The notes under the pieces: generated by a model | Told to the model about the DNA's origin: nothing | Database searches by the model: none | The model's input: the letters and a program-made list of their open reading frames with translations, nothing else | Shown: positions 37,528 to 50,614 of the stretch, one piece after another | Position numbering within the stretch: position 1 is the stretch's first letter | Layout of the letters: the number at the start of each line of letters is the position of its first letter | Source: Prostheceraeus crozeri | Taxonomy: Eukaryota > Platyhelminthes > Polycladida > Euryleptidae | Direction of reading: 5' to 3' | NCBI GenBank assembly: GCA_907163375.1 | Contig: CAJQUW010008964.1 | Location: 208,501-272,500 of the forward strand | DNA length: 64,000 nt | Position numbers and translations under genes: made by a program

Positions 37528-38476
37528 GGAAACCCTGGTTACAATGTCACCGCATCCATTCTCAAAATATTACGCTCAACCGTCTTAAAAAGTTGTTGGC
37601 CAATTAGCAGCTCATTTAAATTGCCAAGGAATTATTGGAAGCAAAGTATGGGAACTTAAGCTTATCGGTGCTTGCTCCTTTTTTCAGAAAAATATTGACA
37701 TCTCTATCAAGTTTCAACCATCATCATGAGTCGCTGAAAGTCAGGTTTTCAACCCTAGGTCAGACGTCAGCGACAAATGACAATGATATATGCTGGTTAG
37801 AGACGAAGAGAAGGCATAACATTTTGTATCGGTGACGTCGACTTTGTAATGGAAACGGAAGATGCATAAATGAAACAGACACTATTCATCACTCGACTCT
37901 CAATCTACCGGATTCGCCATTAGAGTGAAATTTGCATAAGTTTGATATTAGGAGACGATATGAAAGACGAATGCGACAGTTATATTTTTGTTGATGATTC
38001 GGGGTAGGATTAGCTATAATTTCAGTGAAGTAAATGACATTCAATGCGTGCGTGAATGTCTGTACAAGCAATGAATCACTCTTGAAAATTTAGTGAGACG
38101 TCAATGCTCTAGCTCTTATAGCGCTTATTTTCTAAAATAGGCCTATATCATTTAATAATTCTTGTTTCCAAATGTCTTCAATGAAGATTTTCTCTTTAAA
38201 ATTCTTAGCTTTTTAAAATGAAAGCGATTGGCAGTGGAAAGTCTCTGTAAGCATAGGAAACATTAGCTGACTTAATGCCATGTTGCCCGTCATGTCAGTC
38301 ATCATTTTAGTGTAATTTGCATGTTGTCACTATTTGTGTAGCTTTTACTCATCCAACGTACCATTACAATAGTGATAGTCATGGGATCAAGGAAGGAAGA
38401 ACTTGAAGTAAGGACAGTCTTGCAATCATCGCATAGTAGCAGGAAGAATTTGAGCTGAGGAACTGATTGCATCAAC
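37528..38476. other. Gene-free stretch
   Basis: No recognised gene. GACAGTCTTGCAATC (near 38415) and GATTGCATCAACC (near 38464) recur beyond the palindrome near 38759 and 38695, so the palindrome sits within a degenerate repeat. Confidence 0.45.
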
Positions 38477-38606
38477 CGCGACGTATCGCAGACCTGCTGC
38501 TTCCTCAGGCGAGTTAAGTAAAATGTGACATTTTACTCACATTTGAAGTAAAACTCACATTTTACTTAACTCGCCTGAGGAAGCAGCAGGTCTGCGATAC
38601 GTCGCG
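38477..38606. repeat. Perfect 52-bp inverted repeat with 26-nt spacer
   Basis: The arm 38477-38528 (CGCGACGTATCGCAGACC onward) is the exact reverse complement of 38555-38606. The 26-nt spacer 38529-38554 has further short complementarity. A perfect 52-bp match indicates recent formation or gene conversion between the arms. Each arm carries a hammerhead-like core, so one lies on each strand. Confidence 0.95.
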
Positions 38607-38607
38607 A
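38571..38607 (+). ncRNA. Hammerhead-ribozyme-like motif, one core mismatch
   Basis: In order: stem I strand TCGC (38571-38574); CTGAGGA (38575-38581), fitting the CUGANGA core; an extra A; stem II GCAG-CAGGT-CTGC (38583-38595); GATA (38596-38599), where the core wants GAAA; minimal stem III (AC/GT); C17 at 38603; and stem I return GCGA (38604-38607). Known: minimal hammerheads with almost no stem III and a CGAAACGUC signature occur in Penelope-like element termini. Inference: a decayed ribozyme of such an element. The A-to-U core change probably abolishes cleavage. A mirror copy lies on the minus strand in the left arm. Confidence 0.35.
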
Positions 38608-40589
38608 TTAAACCACTAATTTGGCAGATTGGTTTTCATTTAAAAATTCGTGGATAATTTATGCGTCTGCCTCAACACGCCGTATCCGCTATTTGATTGC
38701 ATCAACCTTGCCATTATATAACCAAAAAGGAGAGGCTTGAAGAAAGGAACTGAGTGATGACAGTCTTGCAGTCGTTGGATGAAAGAAGGAAGGACGTAGG
38801 ATCTTTTCAAAGAAATACTTACAACAGCTAAAACGTCAGGGATAATAGCATATGAAACCGCATGCAAAAATTGATTATTTTGGATGAACTGGATGCGAGT
38901 GTTAATCGAAAGACATTCTAGTTCATTATGTCAGCAAAGAAATCACAGTCGTCCCCAGGAAGTATGTTGCGCTCACAAATTCTTCATTTCACTTACGAAA
39001 AGTAATGTGTCATTCAGAGAACGCAATCGATCAGAAAATTGATAACAGAACAGCAGTTCGTCACTCGCATTGAATCATAATGGAAGTACTTCAAGTCGCA
39101 AAGAGATGCTGTGTAATTTCAATATTTTTATTCATGCACGCCTACATCTAGGGCTTGCGATAATGAGCGAAAAGGACGACGAAATCAAGACGGGCTTCAC
39201 ATGAGATGACTAAAACCATAAGACTGAAGTAAAGTAAATTAACACATAGTTAAATTAAAGAAGTGCAGAAAAAATGTAAGTTTTAGGTATAATGATAGAT
39301 GAGCAAAACATAAAAACCATAATACAGTATATTGAATTGCGAATGCAAATTGGTGTTTAAATATTGCTTATCAGCCAGACTCACTGATTTTTTTAACAAA
39401 ATATCGCAGAAACATTTCGGTAAAGAACAAATATTTGAAAATTTTACATCAGACGAGAGACATGGGACGACAGAAGAAAAGTAAGACAATCCAACTGTAA
39501 CAAAAATCTAACATCAACAGGAAAATTAACTAATTTTCTCTAAGTAAACTTGAAAGCACTCCACACCAGTCATAAAACAGGATTAACTTACAGACAGCAT
39601 CATAACGAACAAATAATAGCATTCAAAACAGGTGGCGAAATCAACTTGGACAGACTTGAATATTTCAGTCCCACTTGCGTAGTTTGCGCAAACCAACAGC
39701 TATTTCAATTTATATTTCCACACTATTGTGAAATTCCATTCAATAAAACTTACTCTGTAGAACTTGCATATCCGCATTCTCCACTCATTGCAAGACCAGA
39801 GGTTTCTTTCTCATTAAAGCATCGTTAAAATTGCGGTCGTCTGTGTTTATAGATGCCGAAATATTCATCATGCGACGACCAATTTGATGTTGCAGACTGG
39901 ATGTACAAGTAAATGGCCCTGATCGTGGATATTTTTGCGTTTAAGCATGCAAAAAGTACAGTGATTGAATTATCATTTGGAAATATTTGCGTTTGTTCGA
40001 ATTCTGCGGGACGCGCGGCAGTGAACAGAAATGCTCCGATTTCAGTCTTTTCGTGAGAATGATGAAGGCAAAGTACACGGAAGTAATAAAACAACCTACA
40101 AATTGATTCCAGAGAAGCATCCATCGCTGCCATTATCTTAGATGAAGGCTTTATAGCCGCACTCTCTGTTATTGTAGTCGCAAGTTTTTGTTCTATTTAG
40201 TATCTTCTACTCGTGCAAACAGCACTAAAAATTCAAGGTTAACGGATTTACTTGCAATTAAGTAGTGGTAAAAGGCCATTTCCATTGGTTCGGAGGAAAA
40301 TTGATCTGTACAGGTATGTTGTACAATGTGGAATGGCTTTTAGTTGTGTGTTGGATATGTGAAATATGTATGTCGCATCCAACATAGAATTCAAGCTATT
40401 CAATATTTTTTGGTGGTTTCAATGTTTTCAAGTTTTTTCATTGAATTTTTCAACTTTTCAATGTTTTGGGTGGTACTGTCCGAAAAAAGAATAAAGATAC
40501 CATTCAATTTTGTCCAACAATTTCTACAGATCGATTTTTCTCCGAATGTTGCGTCCGACATCAATGTAAATGCCCAAAACTGTTAGAAG
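38608..40589. other. Gene-free stretch
   Basis: No recognised feature. The frames at 39550-39828 (plus) and 39825-40133 (minus) have no identifiable domain. Confidence 0.45.
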
Positions 40590-42021
40590 TACCGGGTGAT
40601 CATAAAGTCACGCAAGTGAAGAAAATGCTTTGTTTTGAGTTTAATTGAGTTTAAATTGAATCGAATATCATTTGTCGTGATTATATACAATAGATGTGAA
40701 CATAGATATGAGCATTTGAAGGACGGGTTGTCTCGTGACTACTTGATTGTGTCATGTGATCAACTTTTTACATAGATATGAACATTTGACATTTCAGGCT
40801 TAGCATATCTACATACGAATACGTCAGACACATCATTCTTCGCTTCACGTCATTTCACCTCGTCACTCACTATGGCTTACGTTGCTGAACGAGTGTGCTT
40901 GATTGAAAATTATTTTCGTTCTGGAAGCTATTCTATAGCAAAGAGTGCTCTCTTTCAACTCAATCCATCCGCTCCTGTTCCGCACGATTCAACAATTAAG
41001 AGATTGGTCGATAAATTTCGAGAAACGGGATCCGTGCATAACCGAAGACGCAGTGGAAGACCGTCCTTCGATGATGAAGATGTCGCAGCTGTTCAAGGTG
41101 CACTTATAAACAGTCCTCAAAAATCGCTCAGAAAAGTTTCCCAACAAATCCACATGTCCTACTCCAGTGTTCAGAAGAATTGTCGAAAAGTTTTAAAGTT
41201 TTGCATCTGTTTCCCTATAAGACCTGTGTGATGCACACACTGATGCAGAATGACTACGAGCAGCGATCGATATTTTGTGATTGGCTTATTGCCGTGACCA
41301 ATGATGATCCTCAGTTTTTGAAAACATGCTTTTGGAATGATGAAGCTTGGTTTCATCTCTCTGGATACATGAACTCACAAAATACGCGATGTTGGTTTTC
41401 GGAGAATCCACATCAGTACGTCAAAACCTCACTTCATCCTCAGAAAATCGGTGTCTGGGCTGCAATGTCTGGAGAACGGATTCATTTCTCTCTCTTTGAA
41501 GGTCGAGTGGACAGTGACAAGTATTGTTCATTCATCGATCAGTTCGCCGTGACCTTAGCTGAAAACGAAAGACATATTGCATGGTTCCAGTAATACAATG
41601 CAACGGCCCATACTTCTCGAAGAACTACGCAACATCTTACTCAGATATTCGGAAAGCGACTGATCGACAAGCAACTCTTTCCAGCGCGATCACCGGATCT
41701 CACACCAATGGATTTTTTCTTGTGGGGCTACGTGAAGGATAAGGTGTTTGCCAACAACCCTAAAAGTTTGAATGATTTGCAAAGTGCCATTGCGTCCTGT
41801 ATTAAGAGTGTTAACTCAGACATGCTAATGAATGTGTCATCCAATATCGTAAAGCGCGCCCATCACTGTAAATCTCAGAAAGGAGGGTATTCTCAACATC
41901 TTCTTTAACTTGTAATATGTTCTTCTAAACCCCTCTAACTGAAAATTGAATATAAATGGAACCTTGTTTATCTAGAAAATTGTAGTTTTATCCACTTGCG
42001 TCATTTTATGATCACCCTGTA
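40590..42021 (+). mobile_element. Complete but inactive Tc1/mariner element (DUF4817 type)
   Basis: TIRs of about 27 bp (left CGGGTGATCATAAAGTCACG from 40593; right ends CATTTTATGATCACCCTG at 42019) differ at two or three positions. TA flanks both ends (40590-40591 and 42020-42021). The element is 1428 bp and holds one transposase gene. The preserved TIRs and TA duplication show an intact insertion whose gene later decayed. Confidence 0.9.
40872..41908 (+). pseudogene. Mariner-type transposase, frameshifted, catalytic Asp lost
   Basis: N-terminal helix-turn-helix of the DUF4817 kind (ERVCLIENYF, TIKRLVDKFRETGS, RRRSGRP at residues 58-64), then a second HTH (KSLRKVSQQIHMSYSS). A frameshift near 41200 moves to the catalytic half: first Asp in WNDEAWFH (41339-41341). 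The second catalytic position is lost: where relatives have QDN there is TAA (41591-41593) and TAC=Tyr (41594-41596) before NATAHTS. The third Asp is in MDFFLWG (41711-41713), giving a spacing of 38 residues. The C-terminus ends at 41908. It cannot encode an active enzyme. Confidence 0.9.
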
Positions 42022-45000
42022 GTAGTGATATATTTGAAAAATGACTATAAATCGAACAGTGCATGAAATACCAGTAAATACAGGAAAAGCGCAGATTAAA
42101 GTTGATCGCGATTAACTTGACAAGAAATATAAGGAAACAATGAAAGAGAATGTAAATGATGACAGTTAGTGGGGAGCACATTGGTGTCGTCACAAAAGTT
42201 CCAAAATAAGCGCAAATATGCCAACAATCGACTTCTTACATAGTGGTCAGCGCTCACGTAAAACATCAGACTATACAATGCATGACTTAACTATCGAGTA
42301 GGCCTGATAAAAAACATCAATATCTTGACTACATGATTAGGATACATGATTTTTTTCAAGCAGATCCTTTTACTGCAGATCTTGTGTGCAATTTCATAAA
42401 GTAGATAAAACTTCGTTTTCTGATAGACATGGCCGCATGTTACTATCAATAGCGGATCTATGGGATCGCAGCTACTTGGTCACACACTTTTCAGCTGGAC
42501 ATTGCTAAGTTGGAAATCCCTTGGCACTAATTAACATTAGTGCCATAACATCTTTGATCGTGATGCGGGAGCGGCAATCGTTAAGCATTGTACAATGCAG
42601 CAAAAACCGCACTCAAAGCAGAGAAATATTACGCAGGGGAGTTTTACTAAAATGTGCACGTACATTGCGGTCCAAACAGTTAACAAAAACATTGATGTGA
42701 TTGACAACAACTCAATGGTAAGAAGATGACACAGACTTCTGACCTCAAGATGGTCCCACAAAAAATCTTATTCTCGATATCGGCAGTGTAATTGAATAAC
42801 TGCCCAATGTATACATCTAGAATGAACTGATTGCGAATTAATTGCATCGAAAACCAACATGAATAAGTGAACGAAATTAACATGAGACCTGATTCACTAA
42901 ATCGTATTTCATAATGCATCTTCACGAGAAGAACTGAAGGAACGCCGTCTCACACCACTACACCAATGCTTACTTGCAACCGGAGTCAAGGATTTTTGGT
43001 TTATGCTATGAAAATCGGTCCATTAATAATATAAAAAAGTCGGAATTCGAAATTTAATGAAGCTTTAAGTTAGGTTCGCATATTAGACTCTGTTCTCTTT
43101 AAGAAAATAGTTGAGAATAATCAGGCGCCTTTTATGCGAATTGCTTTGGGTACATGTATCAAAGCAGGAAGCAATTATGGACTGGTACAGGTAAGAAAGC
43201 ATGAAACGGGTATCGATGCAGAAACTCCTCTACTTTATATATCTGAAAGTTACTACATGAGATGCTGAAAGTGAAATATGAATTCCTCATATTTTCACCT
43301 TCATTTAACGACGGAAAGCAGAAACTTGTACCGGTACGAAGCAGGATATCAATATAACTACGGTAGGCTTACATAATTACATTCATTTTGAACAGTTTAT
43401 GCTTTGTCAAGATTTAATACCGAAATCCTCAATTGAGTTAAGAAATATACTTTCGCCCAACTGTCAAGTATTAACAATTCATTTCCAATTACAAGCAAGG
43501 AAACATCCACATATCATCGGAATAGGTTGGGGAAGGAAGAAAATCCTAAAATGCGAGCGTACTGAAACCGAATGAAGTAACTGCGACTGTTTATTCAGTT
43601 GGCTTGCAAGAGTCATGACTATATATCGGTCAACTTCATCTTCAAATCATAAAGATAATCAAATGAAAGAAACTTTCTCTCAGAACCAATCTCAGTCAAA
43701 ACGCATTAATGAAATGAAAAAATCTTCCGAACGGTTTTAACCCAAACTAACTCAAGCTGCACTACAAAGTAATCTGTTTATACGAAGCTATTATTTTCAT
43801 ACTGACGATGATCTTGAATCACAAGGGAATGAAGAAACTTCGAAGAAATTCTCTGTTCTCAGATTAAGATCCCATTCAGAGTTTGTTTATTATGAAGAAA
43901 GAACTTATATGTAGCAAGATTCTAATAAAATCCGAAGCTTCTGTACTTCCTGATCCACATAAAGCAGTGCAGTGGACATACATCTTGAGTAACTGATGAT
44001 TTGTTATTTCCCACAAAAAAGCACGAACTTCCCTGTCGAATAGGGGTGCTTTCTCTGTCCTCTGACATTCATTTCGCAATATTTTAGGCCCTGAGATATC
44101 CACATTTTATTTGCAGTTACGTTTTAACTACGTTTCCTCAGGTTTGGAGAGATCTTCCTTATCGCTCATTCGATATGGTCAGCCTGGCTCCTCCATGTGG
44201 CATAGGTTGTGGGTTAGGGGCCAAAACCTTGCTTTATGCAGCCACATGCTTCCTCCCCGATGACTTCGAGCATAGCGATCATATATTGGTTTCTTCTGTT
44301 TTTTTTTATTTTCATCATTTAGAATTTAGGTTAGCTTCTCGACATGCTTTATTCCGAGCTGTCATCTTAAGTTTATAGCTATGAATTAAATTGATTATCA
44401 GTTTTGATTTATTTCCAGTCCCGTAGAAGTTGGGTCGACTAGACGTTGTAAGTATCACGCATTCTACTCTGAAATATGGTATGGATCTCTGTGTCTTAAG
44501 TAGTAAAGCATATTTTTGCGCACTAGACTTTAAGCAATCTAATTTATTGCTCACGATTTTCTACTGGAGTAGTTGCTTTAACTCTGTTTTCTTCCGTTTC
44601 CTGGATTCTTTCGAATTTTTCAGCCGTGTCATGATTTAATTCACTTCGTCTCATTATTGAACTCTGACTTTAGAATATATTTACACGTACATAAAGCAAC
44701 CGAGTTATTGGAGTTTACCACGAGTTTTATCAAATTTTAATTTTTCCTAACAAAAAGCTCAATATACCAAGTTTCACTTAACCTAGTTAACCGAATTTTT
44801 ATGAATTTAATTAAATAATAACTTAGTTTTCTAAAAACTTGCTTTGTCATGAGATTTACGATATTGATCATAATAAGACTTGCATAATTTAGCACCAACA
44901 TTCAGTTAAATTAGTAAATAATGTCAGGAACTAGATTCAAGACACAAAACATAGGCTTGTCGTTGAAGAATTTTGTAGAGGAGACTGGACAATAATGCAT

Positions 45001-46035
45001 AAAGGAAGACAAGCACCGACGATCAACCTTCCACTTGTAGATTTGCAAATGGTGTCTGCGACCTTAGCAATAGAGCTCGTTGTGGTAGAAGACACCACGG
45101 AAAATACGGAAGAATCCTTCATTACAAAAATGGATATATATTCGGACTTAACGATGAAAACAACATTGATTCAGTTCGATCATCGCTCGCTGTCTGTTCA
45201 TAATTGAAGATGCCATTAGTATTGCGCTTTGTTTTATCCCATAAGACTTTCTCTAATGGATTTCCATCACACGGCTTTGTGAAAGAACGTTTTCCTGTAA
45301 CATTTCCGATTTCTGTTTTTGTAGACGTATTATATTTTTTGAATGTTTCTACGTGTGATTTATAAGGCAGTTAACATCTTGCCCACCGATCTAAATGAAA
45401 TCAATTATCACGATTCATTTCAGATTAAATAAACGTAATGAGGAATAAATAACGAGGCGTGTGTGCATTAGGGGTAACTTGGCATCAATGGCGAATGATA
45501 TGAGTTATCAGCTATTGACTATATTTAGCTGCCAATTCATTGATCTTCGCTTCTGTACCGGTCAAATAATCATGGACCAAATCCTTCTCGCTTTAAGTCA
45601 ATCAAAAGTCGGCTCAACACGCCTATGTTATGTTGAAGTCAAGTTAATTTACTTCATTGCGTTAATGACGTAATGAAATACAAAGTGCAATAACGTACTG
45701 ACTTATGGTGTTTATCATGTCAAATTATGAATGAAATGACAAAACGTCGGATGAAATTGCATGCAAAAGATGCGCGACTGGCAGAACACAAAAAAACGAC
45801 CTAACCAGGTTATCTAGACCTGCTTCTCGTTGTTATAGCAATATTCGAATAAAAAGTGTACCTACATCTCGTGATATCCGAATCAATTAAAAATGATGAT
45901 ATTTGCGGAGAAAATGGCTCTTCCCCCAAAAGATTTTTGCTAAAAGCTAGTATGTCTCTCTATTGCCGTCCACCCAAGCAGTTAGGCCGCTTAAAATTGA
46001 CGGCCAAACCAGTCACTTTGATACCTATGAAAAAG
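42022..46035. other. Gene-free stretch
   Basis: 4 kb without a recognised gene, TIR pair or tandem repeat. Confidence 0.45.
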
Positions 46036-46212
46036 GAAATTTAACGTCACTACTTCCCCATACTGGGGGCTTGGACGGTGCTGACAGAGTAAGACTTTTC
46101 TGAAGCGACCGGATTCCCTTCCTGCCGACTTCCAGTGACACTTGCTAGGCTCGACCTCTGGACCGAAAGATCGCTAGGCCCAACGCTTAACCACTGTACC
46201 ACGGAGACCACA
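46036..46212 (-). mobile_element. tRNA-derived SINE, second family, copy B
   Basis: On the minus strand: GTGGTCTCCGTGGTACAGTG (A-box region), CGATCTTTCGGTCCAGAGG, GGTCGAGCC (B-box), then AGGAAGGGAATCCGG, CAAGCCCCCAGTATGGGGAA and the tail GTGACGTTAAA. It aligns throughout with copy C. Head, body and tail are colinear, supporting a full-length insertion. Confidence 0.85.
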
Positions 46213-48154
46213 ATCAAGATACCCATGATCTTCTAAAAATAGTAGGCCATGTGATTGAAATAAAATGGCAAAAAATATGTGAATTATCGTAATTGAGCAA
46301 TACTCATGACATCAACAAAGTAAACAATAAGAGAGATTTCCTCAGATGGAATTATATCAATATCACTGACCCTCTTGATGAATGGAACATGAAAATGTGA
46401 ACGATGCAATGGAAAGATGGAAAACGATGATAGAAGAAGGTAGTATAGCTCACGATTGTGAAATGCGAGTATAAAATTTCAATCATCTTTAAGTTATTCG
46501 AGAAATGTAATAATGACACCTTGTCATCATCCTCCCTACCCCCTATATTTTGGCAACCATAAATTTTCATAGATTTTTTGAGTGAATCTCGAGATCCAAC
46601 GAATTTCGAAGAATCTCATGTATGTCATCAAGGAGACCTTGCCATGCTGATTAAGGGCAGTTTATCATTGTCAGAAAGATATCAAGCTCAGTATAATGTT
46701 GGGAGAAAACGCACGAGTACAAAATGAAATTTATTGACAGGAGACCTTTTCAATGTTGGAGATTATTTTGGTCATCCATTATTCTCTTGTTAGGGAAGCG
46801 ATATGACAATGTTTCTCTTGTTGTATTGAAAGCGACAGCGATATCACAGTCTTCAGTCCTCGCATCCGCTTCCGCTTACACTAGCAGCAATTCCATTAGC
46901 TTATTAAGTGAACTTTCCTGGGAATTATGAAAACTAATCTCACTAGTGACATTCCGCAAAAGTTAATGTAGCAATAGTAATAAAAAATGCTGCTTTTGAA
47001 AACAAAAATAGAAATACTCGTAATTATCATCAAGGTGCATCCTAAGTTTAAACATTGGAAGAAACCTGAATAGTCGCCATTTCATCCATTATCAGGAATC
47101 ATCAGCAGGCCTAGTTCACATCACTTGACATCAACATGACTGATTAATTATTATGCAGACATATCCGGAGTAAATTCTAGATAAGCAATGATAATATTAA
47201 ATGAACTACTTCTACAGCTCATGATATTATGCCTGCGCCCTTCAAGGCTTATTAGATCTGTGATGCAAGGAGTAGGCAGGAAAGCTTGCACACCCCTGAT
47301 TCATCGCAGATTGTTTTGTTTTTACAAAGCCTGCACTCAAACCGTATATGATTCTGGCTCCAATTTCAAACAGATGATTGAAGGATGATGTCAAGGATCT
47401 ATAGGCCTTTTAGAAATAATTGCAAAATTGGAGATGTTTCGAATTGCAATCCATCTACTGACTCAAATAATGAGAAACACATTTGAACGGATTCAATACG
47501 TTGCATATCGCCATTTCTCAATTTTTTAGATAAAATTCTGACATACCTTTTCATTATCAGAATAAGTCAGTCGATTTTTGACACTGTTAAGTTGAATATA
47601 ATCTTTTGCAATGGAACGTACACATTTGCAGACATCTCTGGATAAATACAAATCGTTAGCTATATAATTTTACACTGATTTTCAAACATTAACTAGTTGA
47701 AGATGTGGTTCAGCGTTAATAACTTCATATCATACAAAAACTCGTGCCCATGAATTAATTTGACATGTCGACATCTAATTTCATTTTACATGTGGTCAGT
47801 CAACAGGCCGCACGAAAGAAAACTGAAGCTCTTCTTTGAAGCAGGATTTCAACACGAACACGGCAGATCTTTTCATGAAAATCTAAAAAACAGAATGAAC
47901 TATATACAAGATTTTGTTGATGTATGGTTTTAAAGATTCATTTAATCTCCAAAATGATGCAGTGCGCATTAGAGTATGCGTACAATGGCTGCTAAAAACA
48001 TCTGGCGTGATTTTTCTATTGATGAAGATGGTCAATTTCAGCAGACTATATACGGCACCATGTAAAAGGTTAAGTTCAGTGATTCAATTTGGAAAAGCAT
48101 TCATGTGGTTCCTGGTCACTTATGGTCGGCAGAATTAAAAACGTGAAATTTTGG
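46213..48154. other. Gene-free stretch
   Basis: No recognised feature before the hAT locus. Confidence 0.45.
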
Positions 48155-48516
48155 TAAGTTCAGGGGTGAGCCGCCATGCTTCTATCTCTGACACATTTTG
48201 TCACATCTTGATTTCCGAGATTTGTTACATTTTGTCACATACCGATGGGCGCAACTGTCACATTTTGTCACATGCTCATTGACATAAAAGTCACATTTTG
48301 TCACGTGTTGATGAAAACCCATGGCCAAAATTTGACATATGCCGGTGCGCAGAATATTGGCAGTTTTCAATTTTGCATTAAAGGATGATTTTTTCAGTAT
48401 AGCATTTGACGTAATATTCATAATATATATCAAACGGGGTTGTAACGGGACAAAATCGTAAAATCGTAAATTTATTAATTATCACTAATTATCATTATTT
48501 GTATAGTTTCATATGG

Positions 48517-48716
48517 GTGGTCTCCGTGGCACAGTGGCTAAGTGCTTGGCCTAGCGATCTTTCGGTCCAGAGTTCGAGCCCCGAAAGTGTCATTGGCAGT
48601 ATTGAGGAAGGGCATCCGGACTAAAAAATCACAAGTTTCCAGATTAAAGTCTGGCTTACTTCAGCAGCGTCCTAGCCTTCAGTATGGGGGAGTAGCGACG
48701 TTAAACCATCATTTCA
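48517..48716 (+). mobile_element. tRNA-derived SINE, second family, copy C
   Basis: The best preserved copy: GTGGTCTCCGTGGCACAGTG head, TCCAGAGTTCGAGCCCC B-box, GGAAGGGCATCCGG body motif and GACGTTAAACCATCATTTCAT tail. It lies inside the outer hAT-like element. The inner hAT-like element landed in or just beyond its tail, giving the order: outer hAT, then SINE, then inner hAT. Confidence 0.9.
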
Positions 48717-49376
48717 TTCCCACAATGTTCCTACTGGTTAACTTGAAAATTTTCGGGCATTGAGTTTTCCCGCAAAAATTCGGGCATTTTTCGGGCATGA
48801 ATACTATTTATCTTTATTGAACAAAGGGACTAACATAGGTCTATGTTCGCGAACATAACGCACATATTTTATCGATCTGGTCACCTTAAATATACTGCCA
48901 AATCTTTTTTGTTCGACGTAGTAGGCCTACGCTTCATACTTTCTGATGATAATAGTTTTCTGCGGTAGTTTTCGTTGCGGTAGGCCACGTTGGTTTCAAT
49001 CATATAAAATAACTTACATGTATTATTCAGGGTAGTGCTCCAACTATGTATTCTTTAAATACATGTACGTCAATACACATGCATCCTGATATTCGTATTA
49101 CTAGGTGTTGGGAATATAATTTACATAGCATAAGCAAAAACTATATATGAAAAATCATAAATTACTTCGACACGACCACTATTTTGAAAACTACTTCCAA
49201 GATGAGTAAATCCGTCTTTGGCAAGTATTTACTCTGGTTTCTAGAAAAATGCTGACACTCTCAATGTAATTTACTGCAAGTAGGCCTACATGCACGAACA
49301 CAATACAAAACTGTCCTTCAAATAAGGTATGTAGAACTGAAAAAAGGACAATCACGTCTAACTCTCAAAACTCGGT

Positions 49377-50614
49377 TTAATTATCTAGAGTAGTCTTCTG
49401 CTTCTTTTGACCAGCATCAGCTGCCTCAGCATCAAGATCAACATTGATAGCATGTCTTTTCAAAATGTTCTGTACAATTTTTGATGTTTGTTTTTCTTTT
49501 TTCTCGCCAATTATAATCTCGTCATCGAATCTCTGAGCTGAGGTCTGCAGGTCTTCCATTAGCTTGCGTATTTTGTTGCATTCATCGGTCTTCTTTCTGA
49601 TGTCATCCTCCATTTCCTTCGATTGCTTTTGAAGAAGCATCATGACGTCATTTGTCCTTTTGGAATCGTCTGGTTCTTTAATAATTTTCTGTTGCTTATA
49701 TTTTCTTTTCATTTCTTCTTCTAATCTTTGTTGGTCTTCGCGCTTCCTCATATGTGCTGCCCGTGCAGCTAAGGCCATATTAACCAATTCTTTCGTCACT
49801 GGCATGGTTGCAGCGGTCCAGCTCTTTACTCTCATGCATGATTTTGAGACGAGCACAGCTGTGACGGTCTCCGGTTTCATGTTCTTTCTTTTGCAAAGTG
49901 TCATGGAGGACACTGAACACACGTTCTACATCCGAATTTCCGTGAGGCAATGCGCAAATCGCTAGAGCGAGTCGTACCATCAACGGGTATTTGCCAGTTT
50001 TGTGGATATTCACCCAATGTTCTCGAACATTTTCGACAAGAGTATGATGTTTGGGTTTCATACTTTGAACCTGTCTTATTTCCAACACAAGTGTGGAGGT
50101 CTCAGCGGAGGAAATCACATTTGGCATACACTTCGCCAAGCGAAGACCCCATTTCTCCATTTCTGTATCATACTGTTTCTCTAGAGCGAGAAATTCGGTA
50201 GATTTCAATAACTTATTCCCAAAGGGCAGATAGAATAGAAGCTTTTGTGCCGCTGTTGAGAAGAAACTGTTCATCATCTCAATCGCATCAGCTTGTTCTG
50301 ATGGTACCAAGTCGGCAAGTAAGGCCTGGGCCTTGCGACCAATACAGAATTGATAATGATTTAACCATATTTCTTTATTAGTTGGATCAATCTTCCATAT
50401 CTTCCTCGGCAGGTGTTTTGGTTGGACGAAACGCAGCAGGAGTTTTCGGAGAAGATCAACCATCGAAGTATGAAGAGTGTGAATTTGAACATCACTCTGC
50501 AAACAAAACTCTGCTGTCGAAACCAAATTACTAATGAGTCTCTTTGAATGTAGTGGCTTATGAGAGAAATGTAAATACTGACTTCGAGGAAATAATTCAG
50601 AGGTATCATCGTAT
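49377..50614 (-). pseudogene. hAT transposase 3' exon with hATC domain and coiled-coil tail
   Basis: A splice acceptor (CCAATTATTACAG, AG at 50615-50616) opens an exon reading through FPRSQYLHFSHK and LQSDVQIHTLHTSMVDLLRK. The hATC dimerisation domain follows: KYPLMVRLALAICALPHGNS then DVERVFSVLHD, codons for which end near 49900. A frameshift near 49825 (HESK to SWTAATMP) leads to ELVNMALAARAAH and a highly charged tail (QQRLEEEMKRKYKQQK and onward) predicted as coiled coil, ending NKKQ-poor at TAA 49377-49379. Known: hATC mediates transposase dimerisation. The BED finger and most RNase-H-like catalytic residues are absent. One visible lesion, so decay is recent, or it could be an assembly error. 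Confidence 0.8.

Noticed and set aside
44165..44270. GC-richer patch with a plus frame starting MVSLAPPCGIGCG
   Set aside because: It resembles part of a dispersed repeat, but no tRNA boxes, TIRs or second copy were found.
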